The translations under genes were made by a program, and so were the position numbers. 64,000 nt of DNA from Hydractinia symbiolongicarpus (Eukaryota; Cnidaria; Hydrozoa; Anthoathecata; Hydractiniidae): the NCBI RefSeq assembly GCF_029227915.1, contig NC_079886.1, positions 11,431,501 to 11,495,500 on the forward strand, in the 5' to 3' direction. The first letter of the stretch is position 1, and every line of letters begins with the position of its first letter. Below, piece after piece: positions 1 through 12,370 of this stretch. The notes under the pieces are model-generated. The model was not told where the DNA came from. It saw only the letters and a list, made by a program, of their open reading frames with translations, and did no database searches.

Positions 1-675
1 TGGACACGCGAAAGCTGTCAAAACAAATGGATCAGAAAAAGTTAATGGAAATCTACAGCCTCACTCTTTGTGGTAAAAAATGTTAAAATGAAAACCAATT
101 TAGCTTAATGATCTTAACAAATATTTGATAGTAATTTCCGTTGGAAGACATTTTCGCGAGACATTTTCGCGATTTGTCGTTCTGATTTTCAATATTTGCC
201 TAATGGCTTCATTTTTTATTTGTGACTTTCTTTTGCTACTCACTCGCCTTGTATAACGTTAGAACTGAGCTTTGCGGTGATGTATTGCTAGTTTATCTAA
301 AATTTCAAAATCTTTCGCAGTGATAATGTTGATCCAAAAATTGCTGTTGAAAAGCGTTCCGTGCTAACTCAGGTGCTTAGCGGTACTTATCAAAGAAATT
401 CGCTAGGAAATAATTTCACTTTCAATTTTGAAAGGATAGTGACCACTTGCTCGAGCCATATTTTTATTTCTAATAAAATGTAGCTACGTAATGTTTATTT
501 TGTTTATTTGTTTGTATTTCTTATGACGTTTGTAACAGGCTGAAATCCTTGCATTGCAACTTACCTGCATGCATGGCATTTGAATCATATATTCTCATCA
601 TAGTCGTTCGAATCGATTCATTTAAAAAAATCAAAACAACATTATTTTAATTGTTCTTCGACACACAACAGTCAA

Positions 676-925
676 TATGGCAGAATTATCTGATTTGACC
701 TCACATACAGGCAAAACAAAACAGCAACAGAGCAGCAGCTTCTAAGTTTGGAGTGGAAACCAAAGCGAGTACGAGAGTGGAAAGGAGTTTTAGAGCAGAT
801 TAAAATATCGAAGCTAAATAAAGAGAGACTCGAAGGTGGTGGAAGGACGCTGCACCAACACTAAACATAATTGATGAAGATGATAGAGATGAAGAAATCG
901 ACATACTTAACTGTTGAATATTTAT
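676..925 (+). pseudogene. pogo/Tigger-like transposase relic (DNA-binding region, frameshifted)
   Basis: An ATG at 676 opens a short frame. A neighbouring frame then reads NRAAASKFGVET, and a third continues as KRVREWKGVLEQIK and GGGRTLHQ. This is the usual look of the N-terminal helix-turn-helix and linker of Tigger/jerky-type DDE transposases. The stretch ends at about 905-918 with an acidic tail (EEIDILN) typical of the C terminus of such proteins, so the DDE core seems to be deleted. At least two frame changes are needed, so it cannot encode a working protein. The family call rests on motif resemblance alone and is tentative. Confidence 0.35.
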
Positions 926-999
926 TGTTGTATCATATTTTTTGTTTGTATTTCGTTTATTTCACTAACTACAAATATAATAACAATTTGCAATTTTAC

Positions 1000-1097
1000 C
1001 ATTTTTAATAAACGCCCCCCTCGACGATTAAACGCCCCCCCCCTAATATCAAAATATTTAATAAACGCCCCCGGCGTTTAATCGATGCATTACGGTA
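1000..1097 (+). repeat. Iterated C-rich motif, probable DNA-transposon end
   Basis: The motif TTAATAAACGCCCCC or ATTAAACGCCCCCC occurs three times. The block ends in an inverted version (GGCGTTTAATCG) followed by TTACGGTA. Iterated subterminal motifs next to a fixed end are common in pogo/Tigger-like elements, and the transposase relic lies just upstream. I did not find the opposite end inside the window. Confidence 0.4.
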
Positions 1098-2087
1098 GTT
1101 GATGAAAAGGAATCAAAAATTGTATTTTTAGTCAGGACAAATTAATTCTTCAACCTTGAATTCCGATGTTTAATCTGTGACATATGTTTTGTAATTCTGC
1201 AAACGTTGCTACCTAATGAAGAGGTGTAACTATAGTGTAACGAACACTATGTCGATCGTGTTACGCTAGGTTAGATATGTTTAAAAATAAACTAGTTTTA
1301 ACAAGCTAGTTTAGGAAATAACAAAACTATAGAAGCAACACACAGCATTCTTTTGAGTGTGTGAAGTGGGAGTAGGATGCGATTGTTACTTATTAACTTT
1401 TAGACATGCTATTTAGAAAGGAAACATAAAATTTAAATGTTAATGTCTTTCCTCGAATTTATAACAAGAAACAAAACTGAGTCACCCTCGTTCCCCGGGA
1501 TTTTCTTTTTTACCGTCTTTTCTCATATGAAAAAGAATAAAAATCGCTGGGAACAAGAGTAAAAAAACTACTGTCTCATCCCCAGAGCACTTCGAAAAAA
1601 CTTTTCATTTTAAAGCTCTTCAGGGACGCTATAGGTCAAACTCAAGCCCTTTTTATGCATACAAAAAATATGACAACCTTGATCCACACGGTTTCTTTAA
1701 ATGTTCATATCAGAAAATAAAAAAAGTCCTTGGAAACGAGATCGCAAGAGATGGCCTTATTAGTTAGTTTTTGTTTGTCATGCGTTTCATTAATTAGTAA
1801 GTTCTCACTATCGTTTCTGCTTCTAACAGAAGCACGTCTGCATGTCTCTCCTAAAAATGATAAAAAAACTTTAAACGATTGTTATGAAAATATAAAAGCT
1901 GGATTATGTTAAATTATGTTGAATATTTTGGTGGGGAGAGCCTCAACGTGAGAATGCGCAATACACGTGCTTTCAGATGAATACTTCCACAATAGATAAA
2001 CCTTCTGAATGTTTTTAACATTTTCTATTTACAACATTAAACTGTGTTATTGAAGATATTATTTCGGTTTGTCTGTTCAGTATTCAT
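1098..2087. other. No gene seen
   Basis: AT-rich sequence with only a chance 60-codon frame at 1730. No splice-supported exons, TIRs or tandem repeats stand out, apart from CCCTCGTTCCCC at 1484, one of several dispersed copies of that motif. Confidence 0.5.
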
Positions 2088-2220
2088 ATTACTGTGGAAA
2101 GTTTATCATTTCTTGAACATGATAGTTTAGTAGGCGACGTTTCGAAGGATCGAAAGGATCTCCCGAAACGTCGCCTACTAAACTATCATGTTCAAGAAAT
2201 GATAAACTTTCCACAGTAAT
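2088..2220. repeat. Perfect foldback: 57-bp arms, 19-bp loop
   Basis: Bases 2088-2144 and 2164-2220 are exact reverse complements (57 of 57), separated by 19 bases. A 12-bp direct repeat, ATTAAACTGTGT, sits at 2036-2047 and again at 2219-2230, just outside or touching the arms. The structure could be a foldback/MITE or a replication-generated hairpin. It has no coding potential. Confidence 0.9.
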
Positions 2221-2230
2221 TAAACTGTGT

Positions 2231-3790
2231 GTTTAGGCTGTTCTAACAAGTAACTAAACCAGTGCCCTCTGTGTCTTGTGTTTTGGAACTTTTAAGGTTG
2301 CGCGTGAATTTTCTATTGTCTTACGTTAAAACCAAGAAATGAAAAATTCAGTTACATTATTCCAATGAAAGCCATGTGAAGGCTGCAATGTTGTTCCTGA
2401 TGTATTCTAATCATTTGGAGTGTCAAAACCTTGTTCTTATGTTGTTTGTTTTACGAAGCAACAACAACAACAACAACAAAAGTAAAATAATAAAATGCAA
2501 AAAAATAAGACCTGTTGCCTGTAACCGATACAGATGTTGAAACCATTTATAATTTAGAATGACGTTTAAAAAGTTTTTTTAATTCATATTACGATGGATG
2601 CTACATCCCGTCTTCATTTTTTGCGGTGTAACGTCGGCTTTTTTACGTACGAACGACAAAACATTCTCTTTAATATTAACTCCGTAAAATGAAATTTTAC
2701 GTTATTTTTAACGCGTTTTTAAACAGCTGAAAATAAGTATGAAATTCCTTCAATCAATTCAAACAACAACAATTCAGGAATTAATCTTGGTCGTAGATTT
2801 TTATCATCAATTCTCTAAAAGAGTATTGCAGTTAAATTTTTTATAAGAAATAACATCCAAGTGCAATTTTTGAAGTTTTACGAATTTATTTCAAAACTCG
2901 TCTGATTTCGATTCAAACTGAAAATTGAAATCATTTAACGTGTTATTCTTGTTCTGGAAGTCCAGCATATGAAGTACAAAAAACTGCAAAACATCCAAAA
3001 TACGATCTATATAACAATGTTCGTCGCACGTTTGCCTGTCTCTCATTAGCCAACATGGTAGCTGCGAGAAGAAACAGGCAAATTTACATGGTTTGTTTCA
3101 CGGACTAACGACTGATCGTAGCAAAATTCCTAATACTACTTTTATATTTTTAACAGGGTTTCTAGGGAGGGGAAATGCTTTTCATTTTAATTGAAACCAC
3201 CCGAAGATTGAGTTGGTATAGCACAGCAAAAGCAAATAAAAATTTACATCATTACCATTCATCGAAAGAAAGAAGTTATTGATTATTCATCATTGATGTT
3301 CTCCTTGTTATGTCTCTGACAACATGTTATAAGAAAAATATTCACAGAAATTTAATTTTGATGCTTTTACCAACACTCCAGAAATCTCATTGCGAAAATT
3401 TCTCCAAATACAGTTTACAAAAGATGTTAAGGTTTGAGACGAAGGATAAAACTTGAGGAGTTTTGGTGGCCTTGAATGTAAGGAAATATAATGATCCTTG
3501 AGTATTGCTTTGATGTTGGAGTATCATAATGCGTTGCGAGTTTCGTATTTTTTAAAAATTATAAGAAAGCAAACATTTTCATGATCATTTCAGGCTATTC
3601 TGGAAACGAGGATAACGCGAAGTACAACCCTTGTTCCCAGGTCATCTTGTATTTTTCTGACATCAGGACAGACGCCGTCCCGATGAAAAAAGGGACAAAA
3701 GGCGATGGGGACAAGGTTGACGAAGGACATACTATTACGCAATCAAACAAAAAAATTATCAGTTTTCTTTGTTAATACAAATTTTACAAA
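2231..3790. other. No gene seen
   Basis: AT-rich intergenic sequence with a short (AAC)n run at 2459-2479. The frame at 3581-3775 resembles nothing I know. GGAAACGAGG at 3602 and CCCTTGTTCCCAGG at 3628 look like an inverted pair of the dispersed CCTCGTTCCCAGG-type motif. Confidence 0.5.
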
Positions 3791-3792
3791 TA

Positions 3793-4954
3793 CAGTATAC
3801 TCCCGATAACTCGAACCCACAAAACTCGAACTTCCAGTAACTCGAACTGTTTTTGAATTCCCGTTGAACCTTCACTAATACTTTCTCACAAAAATCACTT
3901 GATAACTCGAACCCCTGATAACTTGAACATTCGTTAACCCTATTCGGTCCGGGGTTTTTCGAACATACTATGACCGGGGGGGGGGGGGGGGGGGCGGATT
4001 CCGCCCCCCTTAATTACTTTTCATAGGGTTGTTCAAATTGAATCAAACTTGGCACACTTATATTACCTCATAAAATGAACAAAATGGCGCCAATAAACTT
4101 TTGCTTGCGTCAGCACATTTTCTGTGACGTCATCAGAAGCTTGAAAATTGTTAAAAATGCCACTATCTGCTTGAAATATAATTACTTTTGTTCTAGAGCG
4201 AATTTTTACATTCTGTTTGAAGTTTCTGAAAGCTAAATAAAAGTTATTTAACATATCTTCCGGTTTTTACATGGATCGGATAAAAAATTGCCAAAAATTG
4301 CCCGAAAATCCGTTTTTTCCGATTTTCGGGTAAAATCCGACAAAATCGGGAAATCGGATTAGTCAAGTGTTCAAATTATTCCAAATGATTCTTCTTGATG
4401 AAACAAAGTTGTGTTGCAAGTTTCAAGTTCTAAGGATAATCCTAACAGGAGTTATTATTTTTTCCCCCTTATAAGGATTTCTAGGGGTAGTTTCGAGTAA
4501 TGGCCCAATATCAAAGCCTCTGAAAGGTATGGGGCCTAAAAAATTAGCAAGCAGGTGTCTAATAGATAAATGTTGAAACTCAGTAAGTATCATAGCCATA
4601 TAACAAAGCAATCAGGAGTTAATAAAAAAAAACGTCAGGGGCGGATTGACCGAATAGGGTTAAGTCGAACCATTTTTCCTGTCCCCTGGACAGAAATTTC
4701 CCCGATAACTCGAACTTCAGAGGAAAAATCTCAGTAAAAAGTGACTACTTTTCTTTCAATAATATAAATTGTTCTTCCAAAGTTGACAAAAACTTTCTTG
4801 TTAGAATAGAAATGAAAAAAAACTTTTAATAACTCGAACTATTTTCACTTATGGGCCAAAGTTCCAGTTATTGAATGCCCCGGTAAGTCGAACATTCGAT
4901 AACTCGAACTATTTTTTTGGTCCCTTGGAGGTTCGAGTTATCGGGAGTGTACTG
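3793..4954. mobile_element. Non-autonomous Tigger/pogo-like element
   Basis: The left end CAGTATACTCCCGATAAC (3793) is matched inversely at the right end, which finishes ...CGGGAGTGTACTG (4954). Each end is flanked by TA (3791-3792 and 4955-4956), the target duplication of the Tc1/mariner/pogo group. The interior carries many copies of an AACTCGAAC motif in both orientations, a subterminal repeat typical of this group, and no transposase. Without the nested insertion at 3938-4659 the element would be about 440 bp. The boundaries are seen directly; the family is inferred from TIR and TSD. Confidence 0.85.
3938..4659. mobile_element. piggyBac-like MITE nested in the Tigger element
   Basis: It begins CCCTATTCGGTCCGG and ends GACCGAATAGGG. 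It is flanked on both sides by TTAA (3934-3937 and 4660-4663), the hallmark of piggyBac insertion. The interrupted host sequence continues as AACATTCG-TTAA-GTCGAAC, which belongs to the Tigger element's own iterated motif and gives the order of insertion. The interior has a run of 19 G at 3976-3994 and no transposase frame. Confidence 0.88.
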
Positions 4955-4956
4955 TA

Positions 4957-6006
4957 TAAATTCAACTGAAGAACATTTTTGAACTAAATGATTATCGCCA
5001 ACTCAGTCTTCTACCACACCAAAAAAATGTCACCATTACCCGACGAAGTTTGGTTTAATTAACTAGACGATCCAAGAAAAAAAAATTAATCTTGCGCTAT
5101 AACATATTATTCAGGTCAATGCATTGTCCACAATATAATATCTATGATTTAATTAATTTAAATAATAAATAAATAAAGAGTTCCGTCATCAAAAAGATCA
5201 AAGGTCCCGTTTGAAAAACAACTTTCTTGCTAAAATTGCAAATTGATTTTAACATGAAACTAAATGTTTATTCGAAAGAAACCGGAACGTTGAATGTGCA
5301 ATAGACTTGTCGAAACGGATTTCTCGATTATAAGTTCTATTTTTGGGATTCAGCATTTTTTTAGAATTCAAATAAAAAAAGTAAGGAGTTAAGCTACACG
5401 TTGTTTTTTTATAAGCAACTTGCTTAGCAACTCCAAGGCTTCAAATTGATTAGGCAATTTGTTTGCAATTGCAATCCTACCTTTGTCACTAACAAATGAT
5501 TTATAAAACTGCTGAACAACCACTCTAGCAACCTAAGGCCTGACCCAAAATATTGAGTTGCTTATAAGTCTCCTATATAACATGTAGATGGGAGGAAAAT
5601 ATAAGCCAGCGTTTTAAATGTTAGTGTACTTTGGCAAAGTCGTCGATATTATTCGCGGGAAATAATAAACATGGTATTCAACCTCGTTCCCAGGTTCCGT
5701 GGGTTTAAAGAAAGCATTTCACAATCTCGTCCTTCACAGACTCGATATAGAGGCCATTTAAAAAGACACCATAGCTTTCCATCTAGTAATCAAGCAACGT
5801 TTAGAAATTTTGATTGTAATCACTCAAGCAGCTTCATATCTCTTACGAAGGTCTTCTATGAAGGAATGTTTTGACTATTAAATTTAATCATTTAGATGGT
5901 TGTTTGTTTGTCAATCAATGTATCGCGAAAAATAGTTCTCACGAAATTATAATAATACTGGCGAAATTAGGTTCTCGCGAAATTTAAAAATAAATAAAAT
6001 TAATAG
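4957..6006. other. No gene seen
   Basis: AT-rich sequence without a supported gene. The frame from 5671 (67 codons) has no recognisable domain. An ACCTCGTTCCCAGG motif occurs at 5681. Confidence 0.5.
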
Positions 6007-6372
6007 ACCTTTCTCAAATTTTCGAGGTCGATAATAAAAATGATTCTTATCCCTAAGTTCCTTAGCAAAAGGTAGAACAAATTACCTAATTTCGTAAATA
6101 TTTTTATTCTTTAAGTGGCTCAACTCCGAGCTGAAAGTTACGGTCAAACTCTTCATATAGCCCAGCTTCCTAAGAATAACCTCGTTTTTAAAATAATTAT
6201 TTTCTTTATATCTAAATAAAATACAACCAGAATATTATATTGCTCTAAAAACTTCATTTTTGTCATGATAATTTAATATCCTATCTGAATATCCTTATTT
6301 GAAGAGCACAGAAACATTATAAAATTTTGGATGACGTCATAATTATTAAAAATTATGAAATTCGGGAAAGGT
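6007..6372. mobile_element. MITE, copy 1 of a two-copy family
   Basis: About 366 bp that is clearly similar along its whole length to 18783-19171, including the block around TGACGTCATAATTATT near the right end. The ends are imperfect inverted repeats (ACCTTTCTCAAATTT against AAATTCGGGAAAGGT). No transposase is present and no clear target duplication was found. Confidence 0.7.
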
Positions 6373-9300
6373 GTATTCATTCGTAAATTACGTCTTAAAC
6401 TCCAGGTTTCCAAGCAGACACCCTTCTTGTGTATAGGCTTCACGATACACAATTTAAATGCATTGATATAAATTTTAGTTGGTGTGAAGCAACCCTTGTA
6501 AATGCAAAATAAAAGTGTACTAAGGTCATATCTTAAAAAAGATGAAAATGCCAGCATACCTGTTACCATGACATCGCACAAAATTTATAATCTATACATA
6601 ATCCCGACAAGGTGTGGAGACATCATTTGAGATCACATTGTTACTAAAACGTATTATCGATCTCCTCCAACAAACTTATTTGAAATATCTTCTCTGTTAT
6701 TGAGAAGCTAAATCGTCTGCCTCTGTAACCAAGCCTACTATCTTTGACGACACATGGATCAACAAAATATCGACGCGACTCCATAGTTAAGCTTTCGTAA
6801 AATCATCTGCGATTATTTCAAAGTTTTAAGATATATTTAAAGAGGAAATTATAATTCTGTGACATATAGAAAAAAAAAGAGAGTTGTGACGAAAAATATC
6901 GACATAACGCATTTAAGAGGGAGGAAAACTTCTTTTATGTAACCACTCACTAAGTTCCCGAGTAGTTTTGTCGAAGTGAAGTCGCTTGTTTTTTAAAAAA
7001 TATACATATATTATCAGATGTAGACGTATTAAGCAAGAATTAAAATTTCGCGACATCCTAATTAGCATTTAGAAATATCTAACGCGAAAGATGTTTAACA
7101 TTAGTGGTGAACATTAAACATTAGCACTATTTGCGGATTAACGACAATAACCTTAACTTTACAACCTTTCACTTGATCATTTGCGCTTTTTCCAAAGTCG
7201 CAGACTATTATAATATTAGAAGATGAATATTTAATATAAGAAGACAGATGTCACAACGCGGTTCCAAAACATCTCCCTTATACGTATAAGAACGTGAATA
7301 TCTTGCCGCTGACTTGTTTATGAAGTGTATGTCTGATAAATAACAAGTTAGTTTCAAATGCAAATAACAGACGTCATTATGCTATAAAATATATTGGTCT
7401 AAACTCACAAACAAACAAACAAAGTTAGGACTGACAAAAATTTTGACCAAGAAAGTTTTAGCAGGTAAGAGAACACATGGCTACTCGAGAACTGAAGGGC
7501 CAGATACACGATTTGGTAGAATCATTATCTGAATACGTGATACAACAAGTTGTGAATGCCCTTTCCGTTTTTTTTTTGTTTTTTTCGTATAAAGAGTAAA
7601 AGAAAAGAGGGGAATGAACGAGCCCTTACTGGTAAAGTTCGTATTACTTGTCGTAAAATTTAAACATCTTTAAACTTTTTTTGTCGCATGCGATTTTTTG
7701 AAAGTGGTACGATATTGCGTGTTTACACGACACGATTTACGGCATACTATAAAACGTATAGGAGAATTCGTACCGTGTATCCGGTATTATGAAACACCTG
7801 TGCACATATATTTTCAAACTTTTTCTGGATTAAGAAAACAAAAATTCGATGCAAATACCAAACTAAATCAGGTTTTTTCTCAAACATGATACGGAAAACA
7901 TTCCAGTAAAAACCTTTTTTTCTCTACTACACGACGTAATTTCGTGAAACACATTTAAATGCGTCAAATGCGAATTTCTATCTTTTTTTTGTACATGACA
8001 TGACAACGGTCCAGCCATAGCTGCAGGACCAAGTTATAATTGTGTCTATGAATGAATTTCGCCAAACGAATCTTTTTTGCAAACTTCTTGCATGATTCTT
8101 CCATAGTAATGCATGAATACATATTGACACTCTAGCAGAATGTTATTTACTCCTTGCATTCGGTTCTTGACATATCAACAAATAAACGATGAATAATACC
8201 GACATCATAGTTACTGGGAAGTCGTCGGTATTTATCGCTTGTGATGTCTGGTGATGCAACTTGGTTATTACATGTCAACATGTATATCTCCCACATTATA
8301 CATAATATGCGAGTTAAATTTTCCTCATGCATAAGATGATATCACCCCAGTTCTCCTACTTCAACAAGATTTTAGACTGACCGGTGATTGGATCTAAATA
8401 AAAATTATGAATAACAATGTCACTCACAATTACTAAACATTTCATAAAAGTATGTTATGTGGCAATTTCATAATTTAGGGAGATCAGGTTGTCCTATGAC
8501 AGTAAACTACAAACTGCACAACGGACCATTAATTTTTCATTCATATTGACTTACACAAATGCCAATTAAGACTAAAATTCATTAGCGGTATATCTGAGGC
8601 GATTCGTGACTCTTGTAAGGCAGGAGCGTCCGTCGAGCAAACAACGAACACAAGGACGTGCTCACACAAATTTTCACACAAATCACATGATAAATTTAAG
8701 TGGTAATAAACTCTGAAGATAACGTTTGTTGGTTTACAACGTGCTAATTAAAGGAGACACCGCGGAATGTCATTTCATGACTGTAACTATCTGCCGCACC
8801 TGATTTAATGACATGCAGGTCCATCATGTAGAAACCACATGATTACTATTTAAGCATATTATTGTTAGGTTGCCGCTACTTTTGTTATAACAGAAATGGT
8901 TTGTTTTGACAAAAGTTGGTTAATCGAGTGTAAAAACAGCTACAAAAATTGTTTAGTCGAATGTTGTAGTTGCATATAAGTTAGTTATTGAGATAAGAAG
9001 TAGTTTTAGAAGTTGGTTATACGAGTTGAAAAGTATTAATTACGTAAGCATTTAAAAAGTACGTCCGTCCAAATATTCACTTTTTTTTACTCCCCTCCCT
9101 TTTGTCCGCTCAAGTTCGTTTTCAGTATGCTCCGTACTACATATTTCAGACTCATTCCTCTCTCAACTAAAATAAAACACACAATAACAACTTTGAGAAA
9201 CTTGATTGCATGATGCATGTATGATGGCTTTCCTAATCAATATCTTAACAAAACAGAACGAGAGAACAGCCATCGTTACGCTAATAAGGAAAAGAAAATA

Positions 9301-11789
9301 TCACGTGATCAATATCTTGCATATAGCGACCATGACCAACTTCTTGCGACAATTAATCAATACTGTATCACACACTCTTAACAATCTGTCAACCAGGAAA
9401 TAATACAGAAAATTCTCCTTTAGGAAGCGAACGTACACACTGCTCTTTTTGCTCATTTTCGTTCGTTATTACATGATTCCTCCCACCCTCCAGGACGAAT
9501 GTACTTTTTAAATTCTCCCTATAGTCGAGTGAAGTGAAAACAACAAACTCACGATGCGTATTTTGGTGTGCGAGACGTTCATGTGCACTTTTGATCCATG
9601 TGAAGAAGCATAGAAAAGGAAGGGTTTCCTGGCTAATGTGACGGGGGCTTTAATAAATCATATGAAATTTGTTTTTACATTTTTGGTAAGGGTAAACTTG
9701 CATAATTTAAAAAATCAACCTACTTTACAGAAAAAGGGATAGCTTTTTATCTTTTTCCAAAAGCTCGTTTTAACCAATGCGTCAGAAAACTACAAGGATA
9801 ATTAAGTGATGTTTCTAATAATACCATCATGACGTGTAATTGTAATGAACTTTGTACAGTAATGCCGGAAAAAACAAATTGTGTCGGATTAAAATGACAG
9901 AATTATGAAAAAATAATGTGGCAGTTGAACCAAACCACGTTTTCTTATTTTCAGCTTAATCCTTTCGCAACATTTTCTTTTTTATTTGGTATAATTGAGA
10001 TTTTTGGTTTAAGCCGCGTGACATTGAATGGTCATGTGTGCATTTGAAATGCAATTTATAATTAACGATTCTTAATATTTTGATAGCTGCATATTGTACA
10101 TTATTCTACAGGTTATACACTATTACTCGATTTGAATTTAGTTTAGAACAGCTTTAACTTCATCAATAAAATCAATGGATACAGTTGAGTTCCATTGAGT
10201 CTGTATCCCTGAAACTACAAAAATTTATATTGTGTCCAAGTATACCATTTTCACATTTACGTTTAAAAACTGATTGATTGGTTTGTTATGTCTGTAAGAA
10301 AAGCAAGTACTTCAAAATTAGTTCTCGTATTAATGGGTAGTTGACTGGGCGAGCGTACGAGCCAAATATCAGGAATAGGGCCACACTGAAAGCTAAAAAT
10401 CTTTTTTTTTTTGGTTTTTGAGGTGGAAAATCCATCCTGAGTTATGTTATATAGGTACATAGGACCTAAGATGGCAATGTGGTACTAGGGTGTAACGTGT
10501 TATTTCGATAACCAGAATACACGAAAACTTCATGTACTGTACCCTGTATAAATGTCACTCTAAAAAATTACTAAACACCATGCTGACTAGTTTTATATAG
10601 GTGCTTGGAAATCACACAACCCGAGAATATTTACTTGCCAAAATACTTTTCCGTCATTTCATCGTTTTCAACAAGCAGTTAGATAATATTTTCACCCGTT
10701 ACGTGTGAACATGGTACTATAGGCTAGTGATTCTCAATAAAGCAATAATGTATAACAAAACAGTCGAGAGAAATATTTAATAGTAAAGTTCCACCCCGAA
10801 TGTTTTAACACCAAACCATTTGAAGGCACCGATTTTTAAACTTTCAACTAATTTACTCCCGGTTTTTCGAATCTTAATATTTTTAATTCCTCCATTTTCA
10901 AAACAGTCCATTCGAAAAAATAACTTTAATTTTTCGAAATTTTATACGAAAAACAAAATTAGGAACATCTTTTATAAAAACTTCTTTTACTTTGCTTACA
11001 TTGCTATCACGTAAAAAAAGGATAATATTTTCCAACTCCTTTCTAACTTGTACAACAAAATAATTTCGTTGAAACAAAGCTAAAAAATATTAAGTCAGTT
11101 TTCTCTAGTTAACCCAACTAAAAACTCCGTGATAGTTAAAAAAATCGGGATTGAAATGTAATGTAATCTCCTTGCAAATCATCAAGTCCCTGTTTCTATA
11201 ATAAAAGACTTTTTTTAGTTGTTCTAGCTTCATGGCATATATTTTTTTAATCAAAGGTGGTTTGGCTCTTGGTGGTGGTCAATCAAGCACACACACACGC
11301 ACCACTGTGGTTTGCATGTAAGTGGGTACAATTAGCACGCAAAGTTGATTATTGACCGTTATTTCCTTTCCAATTAGCATGCATGGAAACTATATTTTGC
11401 TATATAAAGTCATAACTTAATATTAAAATTCAATGGACATAATTAACCATCTTAATTCCAGTAAATTCCTTAAAGAGTTTCATTCAAACCGTTTAGTTGT
11501 ATATTTTCCACGTACGTGGGATTAAAATGGTAGATATAGCAGTGTTTGCACAATTCCTTACAACGCTGCTAGGTTTGCAGTGAAATCTTTAAGTAAATAC
11601 AAAGTTAAAATCAATAACAAATAAAATGAAGGTATAAAAGTTTTAACAGGGAATGTTGCAACATTCTTAGCATATTCTCAGCGCAATTAAGATTGACAGA
11701 TCTAAGAACGTAAACTGGTGTAAGAATCACTCCCAAAGCTTACTTCTAACAGAACGCGTACTCCCACAATATTAACACCGTAGAGTTAC
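6373..11789. other. Long stretch with no gene seen
   Basis: 5.4 kb of AT-rich DNA. All open frames are under 70 codons and resemble nothing known to me. Only simple-sequence runs are visible: (CAAA)n near 7412, T-runs at 7567 and 10400, and (AC)n at 11286. It lies downstream of the TFCP2-like gene and could include its 3' UTR. I see no conserved exon. Confidence 0.5.
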
Positions 11790-12046
11790 AGTGGCAACAA
11801 ATTATTATTAGCTCTTCAGTTCCTAATGGCATTGTTATCAATAAAAGTTCCTTCGAAGGGGTCCTACTGCACTTAAGGCTTCCACTTGAGCTACAGAAGT
11901 CGTGCAACAACAGCCGATCAACTGGAAAATCGCCTAAGAAACAGTTCTATTCTAATGCTAAACGTGTCCGACATGACTCGGTCGGGGTTTAAACCCAAGA
12001 CCTTTCACACTGCAGGCGAACGGTCTACCACAAAGCCACCGTGGTA
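11790..12046 (-). mobile_element. tRNA-derived SINE
   Basis: Read on the minus strand, 12046-11974 looks like a tRNA-type promoter: a box A-like stretch (GTGGCTTTGTGGTAGA) and, about 35 bases on, a box B-like GGTCTTGGGTTTAAACC, followed by GACCGAGTCATG. A non-tRNA body follows to about 11790. This layout is that of tRNA-head SINEs. It lacks a tRNA cloverleaf and 3' end, so it is not a functional tRNA gene. It lies just downstream of the last predicted TFCP2 exon. Confidence 0.6.
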
Positions 12047-12073
12047 ACGCCTTTCTGAGCGCTTTTTCAAATT

Positions 12074-12370
12074 TCAAATGTTTTTAACGCTAGATTTTAC
12101 ATTAAAAACAAAAGTATTTCTTTTAAAGTACACTTGTTTTTTATTCTCAGAATGAGAGTCCCTGAACAGGACGTTGTTTTCAGCGATTGTGTTGGCGAGT
12201 TCTCCTGTTTCTACGATAATAATACCTCTCCCTGTCGTTTTTCGCCCTTCGGGTTTTCGAAAAAAAATTTCATCTAGAATATTTTTATAGAGTATATTTT
12301 TTAAAAAAAAGCGAGTACCTTTCAACACCTCAACGACATGATGCGCTTCTTCAACAAAATTTCGAACAAC
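12074..12370 (-). other. Doubtful last exon of the TFCP2-like gene
   Basis: The acceptor TTTTTCAG ends at 12371 on the minus strand. The first 17 codons (VVRNFVEEAHHVVEVLK) fit the conserved CP2 C terminus. After them the frame runs another 81 codons that resemble no CP2 protein before stopping at 12074. A possible donor (AAAG-GTACTC) lies exactly where the similarity ends. Either a short final exon lies downstream, or the tail was acquired in this lineage, perhaps from repeat DNA; a SINE starts 28 bp further on. Confidence 0.6.

Noticed and set aside
6273-6581. 102-codon minus frame
   Set aside because: Half of it lies in a dispersed MITE (a related frame occurs at 18952-19206), so it is repeat-derived.
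11974-12046. Possible tRNA gene
   Set aside because: Box A and box B are recognisable, but there is no cloverleaf or proper 3' end and the sequence runs into a SINE-like body.
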